A DNA stretch of 5,944 nucleotides from Gallionellaceae bacterium. GTDB lineage: Bacteria; Pseudomonadota; Gammaproteobacteria; Burkholderiales; Gallionellaceae. The DNA lies in contig DMCN01000091.1 of the NCBI GenBank assembly GCA_003445795.1, positions 2,895 through 8,838 on the forward strand, in the 5' to 3' direction. Under the pieces are notes generated by a model. That model was not told the DNA's origin and did not search any database. It was given only the letters and a program-made list of their open reading frames with translations. Positions within the stretch are counted from its first letter, which is position 1. Each line of letters begins with the position of its first letter. The translations under genes were made by a program, and so were the position numbers. Positions 1 to 5,944 of the stretch are shown in pieces.

Positions 1-502
<502 letters not shown>

Positions 503-509
503 TCGCGCC

Positions 510-704
510 ATGCTCGCTACCGACCCTTCTCCTGAGATCACCTCCGATTCGCCCTGCATCGGCCATTGCACGACAGTGCTGGGCGATGATGTCTGCCGCA
601 GTTGTTTGCGCACCTTCGACGAGGTGAATCGTTGGCTGGAGATGAACGAGGACGAGCGCCGCGCTGTGAACAGGCGCATCTCAATCGAACGATCGAAGAA
701 TTAA
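510..704 (+). CDS. DUF1289 domain protein (small four-cysteine protein)
   Basis: A 64-residue protein matching the DUF1289 family. The core is SPCIGHC followed by a C-x2-C pair and then RTFDEVNRW, giving C16-x3-C20-x8-C29-x2-C32, a spacing suited to binding a zinc ion or iron-sulfur cluster. The charged tail (EMNEDERRAVNRRI) is typical of the family, which often has a following helix of this kind. No function is established. The ATG at 510 is chosen because the cysteine motif follows it at the usual distance; the frame is open further upstream, but that part overlaps the cysteine-cluster gene. There is no recognisable ribosome binding site. It lies 7 bp after the cysteine-cluster gene and 6 bp before uppP, which suggests one transcript, with a possible internal start at the TATAAT at 498. 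Confidence 0.85.
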   Translation: MLATDPSPEITSDSPCIGHCTTVLGDDVCRSCLRTFDEVNRWLEMNEDERRAVNRRISIERSKN

Positions 705-710
705 TCTCTC

Positions 711-1538
711 ATGGACATCCTCATACTCATCAAAGCCGCCATCATGGGCGTGGTCGAAGGTCTGACCGAGTTCCTGCCGATCTCTTCGACCGGGCACCTG
801 ATCCTGGCGGGTGACCTGCTCGGTTTCAACGACGAGCGCGGTAAGGTGTTCGAGATCGTGATTCAGTTTGCGGCGATTCTGGCGGTTTGCTGGGAGTATC
901 GCGCGAAGCTGACCGCTGTCGCTTCCGGGTTGGTGCGCAAGGAGGAGGCTGCGTTGCGCTTCACCTTTAACCTGTTCATTGCTTTCCTGCCGCTGGCCAT
1001 TCTTGGCCTGGCGTTTGGCAAGGCGATCAAGGCAAATCTGTTTTCGCCGGTGCCGGTGGCGCTGGCGTTCATCGTCGGCGGTTTCATCATCTTGTGGGCG
1101 GAGAAGCGCAAGCATTCCGAACACATCGTGAGTGTGGACGACATGCACTGGAAGGATGCGTTGAAGATGGGCTTTGCGCAGGCGCTGGCGCTGATTCCCG
1201 GCACTTCGCGTTCGGGGGCGACGATCATCGGCGGCTTGTTTCTTGGCCTTTCACGCAAGGCGGCGGCGGAGTTTTCGTTCTTCCTCGCCATCCCGACGCT
1301 GGGTGCGGCGACAGTGTATGAGGTGGTCAAGTATCGCGATCAGTTCCACGCCGATGATCTGGGCATCTTCCTGGTCGGCTCGATCACTTCGTTCATCAGC
1401 GCTTTCCTGTGCGTGCGCTGGCTGTTGCGCTACATCAGCCATCACGATTTCACGGTGTTTGCGTGGTATCGCATCGCGTTCGGTTTGATCGTGCTGGCGA
1501 CCGCTTACGGCGGATTGGTAGACTGGTCGAAGGCATAA
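711..1538 (+). CDS. uppP: Undecaprenyl-diphosphatase UppP (BacA)
   Basis: An integral inner-membrane phosphatase that converts undecaprenyl diphosphate to the monophosphate, recycling the lipid carrier for peptidoglycan and other envelope polymers; extra copies give bacitracin resistance. At 275 residues it has the usual family length. Motif 1, [17 protein letters not shown] (residues 13-29), supplies the glutamates E16 and E20 plus S26 and H29. Motif 2, PGTSRSGAT (163-171), supplies R167. These match the catalytic residues known in E. coli BacA. Several hydrophobic segments cover most of the protein, for example around 46-60, 85-102, 114-130, 187-205, 217-236 and 249-267. The start at 711 gives the standard short N-terminus ([13 protein letters not shown]); only a weak GAAG precedes it. 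It is the last gene of the packed plus-strand run and is followed directly by a hairpin terminator. Confidence 0.96.
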   Translation: MDILILIKAAIMGVVEGLTEFLPISSTGHLILAGDLLGFNDERGKVFEIVIQFAAILAVCWEYRAKLTAVASGLVRKEEAALRFTFNLFIAFLPLAILGLAFGKAIKANLFSPVPVALAFIVGGFIILWAEKRKHSEHIVSVDDMHWKDALKMGFAQALALIPGTSRSGATIIGGLFLGLSRKAAAEFSFFLAIPTLGAATVYEVVKYRDQFHADDLGIFLVGSITSFISAFLCVRWLLRYISHHDFTVFAWYRIAFGLIVLATAYGGLVDWSKA

Positions 1539-1565
1539 AAAAGGCCCGCGCTCGGCGGGCCTTTT
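1539..1565. terminator. Bidirectional Rho-independent terminator between uppP and the rhodanese gene
   Basis: AAAAGGCCCGC (1539-1549) and GCGGGCCTTTT (1555-1565) form a perfect 11-bp stem with the 5-base loop GCTCG. On the plus strand it starts one base after the uppP stop and ends in a T-rich run. On the minus strand the A run at 1537-1542 becomes a U tract, so the same hairpin can end the rhodanese transcript, whose stop lies about 19 bases away. This suits a convergent gene pair. Confidence 0.92.
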
Positions 1566-1583
1566 CTTTCATCAACCAAAGAC

Positions 1584-2036
1584 TCAGCTCTGTTCCCAGG
1601 GCAGTCCGGCCAAACGCCAGCCGTTCCGTTTGTTGCGCTGGTTGCGCGCATCCCTGTCACCCTCGAAACCTTCCAGAATGTTGTAGCAGGTGTTGTAGCC
1701 GGCCTGCGTCGCAACCATGGCGGCCGCGTGCGAGCGGTGTGCGCTGCGGCACAGGAACAGGACCATCGCTTCTTTTTCGACCTGTTGTTCCAGCGACGCC
1801 ATGAAGTTCGGGTTCGGCTTCATGCCGGGGTAGTTGATCCATTCGATCTCGACCGCGCCCGGCACTTTGCCGACCCAGTCGATCTCGGCGCGCGTGCGCA
1901 CGTCGACGATCCTGGCGCCCGGTGCATTTCGCATCAGCTCGTAGGCCTCCTGCGGCGTCACGGCGCCCGCATACGGCAGGTTAAGTTCTTTCCCGCGTTG
2001 TTGCGCGGCCTGTAGAATCTCGGTGATCTTTCCCAT
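1584..2036 (-). CDS. Single-domain rhodanese-like sulfurtransferase
   Basis: A 150-residue cytoplasmic protein with one rhodanese domain (about residues 24-145). Visible family features are the ARIVDVRTRAEIDWVGKVPGA segment (41-61), a strand ending MVLFLC, and the active-site loop CRSAHRS, with catalytic Cys96 expected to carry a persulfide. The end, EGFEGDRDARNQ...GWRLAGLPW, is the common tail of this subgroup. There is no signal peptide and no second domain. I chose the ATG at 2034-2036 because GGAAG sits about 5 bases upstream and because the domain begins normally from MGKITEILQ; a longer in-frame extension to 2087 lacks family sequence and would overlap the divergent promoter region. Sulfur donor and acceptor cannot be told from the sequence. 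It is transcribed divergently from the metal transporter gene. Confidence 0.9.
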   Translation of the reverse strand: MGKITEILQAAQQRGKELNLPYAGAVTPQEAYELMRNAPGARIVDVRTRAEIDWVGKVPGAVEIEWINYPGMKPNPNFMASLEQQVEKEAMVLFLCRSAHRSHAAAMVATQAGYNTCYNILEGFEGDRDARNQRNKRNGWRLAGLPWEQS

Positions 2037-2110
2037 CTGGCTTCCAGTGTTTAACCTTTGACTCGGCGGTGCTATCCTGCACGGCACGCCTGCATACTAT
2101 CCCAACGATA

Positions 2111-3286
2111 ATGAAAAATCCCACGCACGCTCATGCACACGACAAATCCGCCGCTTTCGAACCGGCACATCCGGTTCGTTTTGCGGCAGCGCGCAAGAGT
2201 ACCTGGGTAAGCATCATCATCAATCTGCTGTTGACGGTGATGCAGGTGCTGGGCGGGTTCTTCGGCAAGTCGCAATCGCTGATGGCGGACGGCATGCATT
2301 CTTTTGCCGATCTGGTATCCGATGTGCTGGTGCTGTTTGCCAACCGCCACGGCAACAAGCACGCGGATGCCAATCATCCTTACGGCCACGCACGCATCGA
2401 AACTGCCGCTTCGCTCATCCTCGGCACCAGTCTGGCCGCACTCGGGGTCGGCTTGCTGATCTCTGCGGGCATGCGCCTGCAGCATCCCGAGCATGTGCAG
2501 GCAGTAAGCCCGCTTGCGCTCTGGGTTGCGATCATCGCGCTGGCGGCCAAGGAGGGCATGTTCCGCTACATGCTGGCCGTCGCTCAGCGCGTGCGCTCAC
2601 AGATGCTGGTGGCGAACGCCTGGCATGCGCGCTCAGATGCAGCCTCTTCGCTGGTGGTCATCGTCGGTATCGTCGGTAACCTGCTGGGCTACACTTTCCT
2701 TGATCTGGTCGCCGCCGGGGTGGTGGGTGTGATGATCGCCTGGATGGGCATCCAGTTTGCGCGCGATGCGATGCTGGAACTGGTCGACACCGGCCTGGAC
2801 CAGGAGGAGGTGCGCGCCATCCGCAATACCCTGAAAGCAGTACCGGGCGTGATCGGACTGCACGAGCTGCGTACGCGCAAGATGGCCGACAACGCGCTGG
2901 TGGATGCGCACATCATGGTGGACCCCAAAGTGAGTGTATCGGAGGGGCATTACATCGCCGAGGCGGCACGCTCGGCCGTGCTGAACGGCCATCACGTGAT
3001 GGATGTGATGGTGCATATCGATCCGGAGGACGATGCCAAGGCCAAACCGAACGCGCACTTGCCGCAACGCCATCTGCTGCTGGCCCATCTGGCCGATCGT
3101 CTCGGCATGCAGTTGCCGCCCTCGACCCGCATCGTGCTGCACTATCTTGGGGGGCACGTGGATGCGGAGTTGCTGTTCGATACCACTGTCGATCTCGTTG
3201 CCATGAAGCGCAAATGTGCTGCCGTCACGGCAAATGACCCGTATTTCCGCAGCATCCAGATCTTTATGCTTGGCGCACCAAATTAG
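2111..3286 (+). CDS. Cation diffusion facilitator (CDF) family metal transporter with extended C-terminus
   Basis: A 391-residue inner-membrane metal/proton antiporter, likely exporting Zn2+, Fe2+, Co2+ or a similar divalent ion. About six membrane segments are visible (near 31-51, 58-77, 97-118, 133-150, 178-194 and 196-215). Metal-site motifs are HSFAD in segment 2 (H63, D67) and HARSD at segment 5 (H172, D176), a two-HxxxD arrangement usually linked to zinc. HPYGHARIE (89-97) is the common loop motif. Residues 230-305 form the usual cytoplasmic dimerisation/metal-sensing domain. About 85 further residues follow, so it is much longer than the roughly 300 residues of typical members. The N-terminus has a small histidine cluster (THAHAHD). 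ATG 2111 is preferred over an in-frame GTG at 2069 because the family-like sequence starts later; no strong ribosome site is seen. Substrate is not decided by sequence alone. Confidence 0.93.
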   Translation: MKNPTHAHAHDKSAAFEPAHPVRFAAARKSTWVSIIINLLLTVMQVLGGFFGKSQSLMADGMHSFADLVSDVLVLFANRHGNKHADANHPYGHARIETAASLILGTSLAALGVGLLISAGMRLQHPEHVQAVSPLALWVAIIALAAKEGMFRYMLAVAQRVRSQMLVANAWHARSDAASSLVVIVGIVGNLLGYTFLDLVAAGVVGVMIAWMGIQFARDAMLELVDTGLDQEEVRAIRNTLKAVPGVIGLHELRTRKMADNALVDAHIMVDPKVSVSEGHYIAEAARSAVLNGHHVMDVMVHIDPEDDAKAKPNAHLPQRHLLLAHLADRLGMQLPPSTRIVLHYLGGHVDAELLFDTTVDLVAMKRKCAAVTANDPYFRSIQIFMLGAPN

Positions 3287-3290
3287 TGCA
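3274..3290 (+). promoter_or_regulatory. Candidate NtrC (GlnG) binding site upstream of glnA
   Basis: CGCACC-AAATT-AGTGCA matches the enterobacterial NtrC consensus TGCACC-N5-GGTGCA at 10 of 12 half-site bases with exact 5-bp spacing. It spans the last codons and the TAG stop (3284-3286) of the metal transporter gene. Its centre is about 129 bp before the predicted sigma54 start site, comparable with the enhancer sites of E. coli glnA. Binding is inferred from sequence only. Confidence 0.65.
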
Positions 3291-3339
3291 TGGCGTCAAT
3301 TTTGCGCCCCATTCATGGGCGTGCTTTGCAGCGCCCATG
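3290..3339. repeat. Alternating ATGGGCG/CGCCCAT elements with a strong inverted repeat
   Basis: Four related elements alternate in orientation: ATGGCG (3290-3295), CGCCCCAT (3305-3312), ATGGGCG (3315-3321) and CGCCCAT (3332-3338). The last two lie in a larger inverted repeat with 8-bp arms, CATGGGCG (3314-3321) and CGCCCATG (3332-3339). Inside these, TGC/GCA can pair around a TTT loop with one bulged G. No U tract follows, so it is not a standard terminator of the upstream gene. It lies between the candidate NtrC site and the sigma54 promoter. It may be a protein binding site or an RNA 3'-end hairpin of the transporter transcript; I cannot tell which. Confidence 0.7.
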
Positions 3340-3384
3340 CCCGCCAAATATGGCACAATGCGCGTCTCGCAAGATTCTGGGGGA

Positions 3385-3399
3385 TGGCACAGTTTCTGC
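3385..3399 (+). promoter_or_regulatory. Sigma54 (RpoN) promoter of glnA
   Basis: TGGCACAGTTTCTGC carries the -24 GG (3386-3387) and -12 GC (3398-3399) with the required 10 bp between them, and it matches TGGCAC-N5-YTGC. Transcription should begin near 3410-3411, giving a leader of about 63 nt. Sigma54 control with NtrC activation is the established mode for glnA in many proteobacteria, and the candidate NtrC site upstream supports it here. Confidence 0.87.
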
Positions 3400-3408
3400 T
3401 GCACAGAA

Positions 3409-3451
3409 GCTCGTTTCATCAATCGCTTCGTTTCAAAAACAGCTTCGTTTT
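3409..3451 (+). repeat. Three 17-bp-period direct repeats in the glnA leader
   Basis: GCTCGTTTC (3409-3417), GCTTCGTTTC (3425-3434) and GCTTCGTTTT (3442-3451) repeat with their CGTTT cores at 3412, 3429 and 3446, exactly 17 bp apart each time. They fill most of the predicted untranslated leader between the sigma54 start site and the ribosome binding site. The bases between the cores (ATCAAT, CAAAAACA) are AT-rich but not conserved. The function is unknown. Confidence 0.75.
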
Positions 3452-3460
3452 AATTTTATT

Positions 3461-3466
3461 GGGAGA
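3461..3466 (+). promoter_or_regulatory. Ribosome binding site of glnA
   Basis: GGGAGA lies 7 bases before the ATG at 3474. It is the clearest Shine-Dalgarno sequence in the window, fits a highly expressed gene, and fixes the glnA start. Confidence 0.8.
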
Positions 3467-3473
3467 TTAGAGT

Positions 3474-4889
3474 ATGTCTAAAACCGCCGCCGACGTTCTG
3501 AAACTGATCAAAGAACAAGGCATCAAATTTGTTGATCTGCGCTTCACCGACACCCGTGGTAAAGAACAGCACGTAGGCGTGCCGGTCTCCCATTTCGGTG
3601 CCGACAAGTTCGAAGAAGGTCATGCCTTCGACGGCTCCTCCATCTCCGGCTGGAAGGGCATTCAGGCTTCCGACATGCTGTTGCTGCCGGATCCCGATTC
3701 CGTTTATGTCGATCCTTTCTTCGACGAACCTACCATCGTGCTGACCTGCGACGTGATCGAGCCGACCGACGGCAAGGGTTACGACCGCGACCCGCGCTCC
3801 ATCGCCAAGCGCGCTGAAGCCTACCTGAAGTCTTCCGGTATCGGCGACGCCGCTTACTTCGGCCCGGAACCCGAATTCTTCATCTTTGACTCCGTGCAAT
3901 GGCATATCGACATGTCCGGCTGTTCCGTCAAGGTTAATTCCGAAGAAGGCGCCTGGGCGACCGGCCACTCCTTCGAAGGCGGCAACACCGGCCACCGTCC
4001 GACAGTCAAAGGCGGCTACTTCCCCGTCCCGCCCGTTGACAGCCTGAACGACATCCGCGCACAAATGTGTCTGTTGCTGGAAGAGATCGGCATCCCCGTT
4101 GAAGTGCACCACCACGAAGTGGCGAACGCCGGCCAGTGCGAACTGGGCACCAAGTTCAACACGCTGGTAAAGCGCGCTGACTGGACCCAGGCTCAGAAAT
4201 ACATCATCCAGAACGTTGCACACCAGTACGGCAAGACCGCGACCTTCATGCCGAAGCCCATCGTTGGCGACAACGGTTCCGGCATGCACGTGCACCAGTC
4301 TATCTGGAAGGGTGGCAAGAACCTGTTCGCAGGCAACGGCTATGCCGGTCTGTCCGAAACAGCGCTGTTCTACATCGGCGGTATCATCAAGCACGCCAAG
4401 GCACTGAACGCGATCACCAACCCCGGCACCAACAGCTACAAGCGTCTGGTTCCGCACTATGAAGCACCGGTGAAGCTGGCTTACTCCGCCAAGAACCGTT
4501 CCGCCTCGATCCGTATCCCGCACGTTGCCAGCGACAAGGCACGCCGCATCGAGACACGTTTCCCGGATCCTTCCGCCAACCCGTACCTGTGCTTCGCCGC
4601 GCTGATGATGGCCGGTCTGGACGGCATCCAGAACAAGATCCACCCCGGTGATCCCGCAGACAAGAACCTGTACGACCTGCCGCCGGAAGAAGATGCAAAG
4701 ATCCCGACCGTGTGCGCATCTCTGGACGAAGCCCTGGACGCTCTGGACAAGGACCGCGAGTTCCTGACACGCGGCGGTGTGTTCTCCAGCGACTTCATCG
4801 ATGCCTACATCGAGCTGAAGATGGGTGAAGTGAACCGCATCCGCATGACGACCCACCCGGTCGAGTTCGACATGTACTACAGCCTCTAA
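3474..4889 (+). CDS. glnA: Type I glutamine synthetase (GSI-beta)
   Basis: A cytoplasmic enzyme that joins ammonia to glutamate using ATP, the main entry of ammonium into metabolism; GSI acts as a dodecamer. At 471 residues it is full length. Visible motifs are FDGSSISGW (52-60), the metal-site glutamates in GPEPEFF (E132, E134), [12 protein letters not shown] (265-276, with H272), [18 protein letters not shown] (316-333) and [15 protein letters not shown] (E360, R362). NLYDLPPEE contains Tyr400, the expected adenylylation site, which corresponds to E. coli Tyr397 counted without Met. The enzyme should therefore be switched by GlnE and a PII protein, as in the beta subtype. Codon choice is strongly biased, which fits high expression. 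It has its own sigma54 promoter, a good ribosome site and its own terminator, and ntrB follows after one gene. All key residues appear intact. Confidence 0.98.
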   Translation: MSKTAADVLKLIKEQGIKFVDLRFTDTRGKEQHVGVPVSHFGADKFEEGHAFDGSSISGWKGIQASDMLLLPDPDSVYVDPFFDEPTIVLTCDVIEPTDGKGYDRDPRSIAKRAEAYLKSSGIGDAAYFGPEPEFFIFDSVQWHIDMSGCSVKVNSEEGAWATGHSFEGGNTGHRPTVKGGYFPVPPVDSLNDIRAQMCLLLEEIGIPVEVHHHEVANAGQCELGTKFNTLVKRADWTQAQKYIIQNVAHQYGKTATFMPKPIVGDNGSGMHVHQSIWKGGKNLFAGNGYAGLSETALFYIGGIIKHAKALNAITNPGTNSYKRLVPHYEAPVKLAYSAKNRSASIRIPHVASDKARRIETRFPDPSANPYLCFAALMMAGLDGIQNKIHPGDPADKNLYDLPPEEDAKIPTVCASLDEALDALDKDREFLTRGGVFSSDFIDAYIELKMGEVNRIRMTTHPVEFDMYYSL

Positions 4890-4908
4890 GCAGTAGCGAG
4901 GTGATTGA

Positions 4909-4938
4909 AAACGGAGCCTTCGGGCTCCGTTTCTTTTT
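4909..4938 (+). terminator. Rho-independent terminator after glnA with UUCG tetraloop
   Basis: AAACGGAGCC (4909-4918) pairs perfectly with GGCTCCGTTT (4923-4932) around the loop TTCG closed by a C-G pair, the especially stable cUUCGg tetraloop. CTTTTT follows. It begins 20 bases after the glnA stop and should end most glnA transcripts before the downstream genes, with any read-through supplying ntrB. Confidence 0.95.
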
Positions 4939-4949
4939 GTGCCTACGTC

Positions 4950-4978
4950 TTTTCAGCACGCCCCCCTTAACCTATACT
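4950..4978 (+). promoter_or_regulatory. Sigma70-type promoter for the DUF4124 gene (and possibly ntrB)
   Basis: TTTTCA (4950-4955) and TATACT (4973-4978) are separated by 17 bp, with 4/6 and 5/6 matches to the consensus boxes. Predicted transcription starts near 4985, about 20 bases before the ATG at 5005. Its place just after the glnA terminator makes it a plausible glnA-independent promoter for this gene and ntrB, as with glnLp in enterobacteria. Confidence 0.6.
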
Positions 4979-5004
4979 GCGCCCACTGTTTTCAGGGCCA
5001 CATC

Positions 5005-5517
5005 ATGAAACTACGTCACCTGTTCGTTCTGGCTTGTGCGGCGAGCTTCGCCGTCAGCGCGCACGCTGAGATCTACAAACGCGTGGACGAGGACGGTCAT
5101 GTCACCTATTCCAGCGCTCCGATCAAGGGCGGCAAGAAACTCCACCTCGAACCTTTGCCCACCATGGCCGCGCCGCCGAAGCAGAACAAGGCTGCCGTAA
5201 ACTTTCCCCGAGTGAATTCGGAAACACAGACGCGCCGCGACGATACCCGCCGAAAGATACTGGAAGACGAACTCGCCTCCGAGCAAAAAGCGCTTGAGGA
5301 GGCTCGCGCTAAATTAAAAGAGGCGGAGGACAACCCAGAGGTATATCAACAAACGATCGTTGTAGGAAAAACGAAAGATGGCGCACCAATCACAAAGACC
5401 GTAACCAACCGTAATGTTGCCAAATACGATGAAAAAGTTAATCCTTTGCTGGATGAGGTGAGCAATCACGAGAAGAACATCGAAGCGCTGCAGACCGAGC
5501 TTGCCAATCTCAAGTAG
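5005..5517 (+). CDS. DUF4124 domain-containing periplasmic coiled-coil protein
   Basis: A 170-residue secreted protein of unknown function. Residues 1-21 form a signal peptide (MKLRH, then a hydrophobic core, then SAHA) with expected cleavage AHA|EIY. Residues 22-55 are a DUF4124 domain: EIYKRVDEDGHVTYSSAP is its hallmark, and GGKKLHLEPLP follows. A proline/alanine linker (51-70) leads to a highly charged helix at about 76-112 (DELASEQKALEEARAKLKEAE), then a short strand-like segment (TIVVGKTKDGAPITKTVTN), then a second helix (144-170). Both helices have coiled-coil character. ATG 5005 is chosen because it begins the signal peptide and has AGGG about 7 bases upstream. The gene sits between glnA and ntrB with its own promoter. 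Whether it takes part in nitrogen control is unknown, since DUF4124 proteins occur in many contexts. Confidence 0.88.
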   Translation: MKLRHLFVLACAASFAVSAHAEIYKRVDEDGHVTYSSAPIKGGKKLHLEPLPTMAAPPKQNKAAVNFPRVNSETQTRRDDTRRKILEDELASEQKALEEARAKLKEAEDNPEVYQQTIVVGKTKDGAPITKTVTNRNVAKYDEKVNPLLDEVSNHEKNIEALQTELANLK

Positions 5518-5555
5518 TCGCTCTTCATGGCATGTTTTCTGCTTTATAGACTGAC

Positions 5556-5944
5556 ATGCCGACCTCATCACTTCCCTCGCTGGAACACCTCTCCACAGCA
5601 GTCATTCTGCTGGACGAGCAGTCGCGCATCGCATTCCTGAATCCGGCGGCCGAGCATCTGTTCGGCATCAGCAGCACCAACCTCATCGGGCATCCGCTGC
5701 AATACGCTTTCTCGCATACCGAACAGTTGTTCAGCACCATCCAGTCCGCGCTGTCCAGCCATGCCAGCCACATCGAGCACGAGATGACACTCGGCACGCA
5801 CGCCTCCGGCAGCAAGTTTCATCTGAGCTGTACCGCCACGCCGCTGCAGGTCGCACCCTATGCGCTGCTGCTCGAGTTCCACACCATCGATCGTCCGTTG
5901 AAACTGGCACGCGAAGAGCAGATGCTGGACCAGACCCAGGCCAA
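5556..5944 (+). CDS. ntrB: Nitrogen regulation sensor histidine kinase NtrB (GlnL), N-terminal part; runs off the window
   Basis: NtrB is a cytoplasmic two-component kinase/phosphatase that, under control of PII, sets the phosphorylation state of NtrC, the activator of sigma54 promoters such as that of glnA. Only 129 codons are present. They form the PAS sensor domain (about residues 8-105): LEHLSTAVILLDEQSRIAFLNPAAEHLFGIS resembles the E. coli GlnL start in layout, including the NPAA motif. After it comes the helix REEQMLDQTQA that leads to the histidine box, which lies outside the window. No membrane segment or signal peptide is seen, as expected for NtrB. The ATG at 5556 is the earliest start, because an in-frame TAG lies at 5547-5549. 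There is no clear ribosome site. It follows the DUF4124 gene by 38 bp and is probably co-transcribed with it; ntrC is expected downstream. Confidence 0.88.
   Translation, partial: MPTSSLPSLEHLSTAVILLDEQSRIAFLNPAAEHLFGISSTNLIGHPLQYAFSHTEQLFSTIQSALSSHASHIEHEMTLGTHASGSKFHLSCTATPLQVAPYALLLEFHTIDRPLKLAREEQMLDQTQA

Noticed and set aside
681..1148. A 155-codon minus-strand open frame over the start of uppP
   Set aside because: Low-complexity charged translation with no family features, wholly covered by a firm uppP assignment.
2037..2087. Longer rhodanese start at 2087
   Set aside because: It adds residues unlike the family and ignores the GGAAG correctly placed before the ATG at 2036.
2057..2100. 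Promoter for the CDF gene from TTGACT (2058-2063) and TATCCT or TACTAT
   Set aside because: TTGACT is a good -35, but the -10 candidates lie at about 9 or 31 bp spacing, not 16-18 bp.
2069..2110. GTG start adding 14 residues to the CDF transporter
   Set aside because: The extension is non-family sequence lying in the divergent promoter region, and the ATG at 2111 gives a normal start.
3326..3354. Sigma70-like pair TTGCAG-17 bp-TATGGC before glnA
   Set aside because: Only 3/6 matches in each box, so it cannot be told from chance.
3351..3365. Second sigma54-like element, TGGCACAATGCGCGT
   Set aside because: It has a good -24 half, but no GC at the required 10-bp spacing, so it is unlikely to be a working promoter.
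3456..4856. A 466-codon open frame on the minus strand antisense to glnA
   Set aside because: It is a by-product of the strong codon bias of glnA; the translation has no recognisable domain, its start has no ribosome site, and glnA on the other strand is certain.
5525..5815. Minus-strand open frames opposite ntrB
   Set aside because: The plus-strand PAS domain of NtrB is clearly recognisable and the opposite frames show no family features.

Overview
The window looks like an ordinary chromosomal stretch of a betaproteobacterium. The protein style (NtrB, GlnA and UppP variants, and a DUF4124 gene between glnA and ntrB) suggests Nitrosomonadales, perhaps a Gallionellaceae-like or Methylophilaceae-like iron or sulfur oxidiser relative. 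That placement is an impression from recall, not a search. There are no mobile elements, tRNAs, rRNAs or CRISPR arrays, and no gene-free stretch reaches 300 bases.

Layout. Positions 1-1538 (+) hold a tightly packed run: the C-terminal end of thiC (thiamine pyrimidine synthase), a YkgJ-family cysteine-cluster protein overlapping it by ATGA, a DUF1289 cysteine protein, and uppP (undecaprenyl-diphosphate phosphatase). The run ends at a strong hairpin terminator (1539-1565). This terminator can also serve the convergent rhodanese gene (1584-2036, -). Divergent from the rhodanese gene is a cation diffusion facilitator (2111-3286, +) with what looks like a duplicated C-terminal cytoplasmic domain.

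The second half is a nitrogen-control locus: glnA (glutamine synthetase I, 3474-4889), a UUCG-loop terminator, a periplasmic DUF4124/coiled-coil protein (5005-5517) with its own sigma70-like promoter, and the start of ntrB/glnL (5556 to the edge, PAS domain only). ntrC is expected just outside.

The most informative non-coding region is 3274-3473. It contains a near-consensus NtrC site lying across the stop codon of the CDF gene, an alternating set of ATGGGCG/CGCCCAT elements forming a strong inverted repeat, a correctly spaced sigma54 promoter (TGGCAC...CTGC), and a leader built almost entirely from three copies of a GCTTCGTTT-type repeat at an exact 17-bp period. NtrB at the window's end, with its presumed partner NtrC, would phosphorylate-activate this promoter, so the regulator and its main target sit together. 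I see no evidence of a wholly novel system. The leader repeats, the duplicated CDF domain and the DUF4124 insertion are the points most worth checking.
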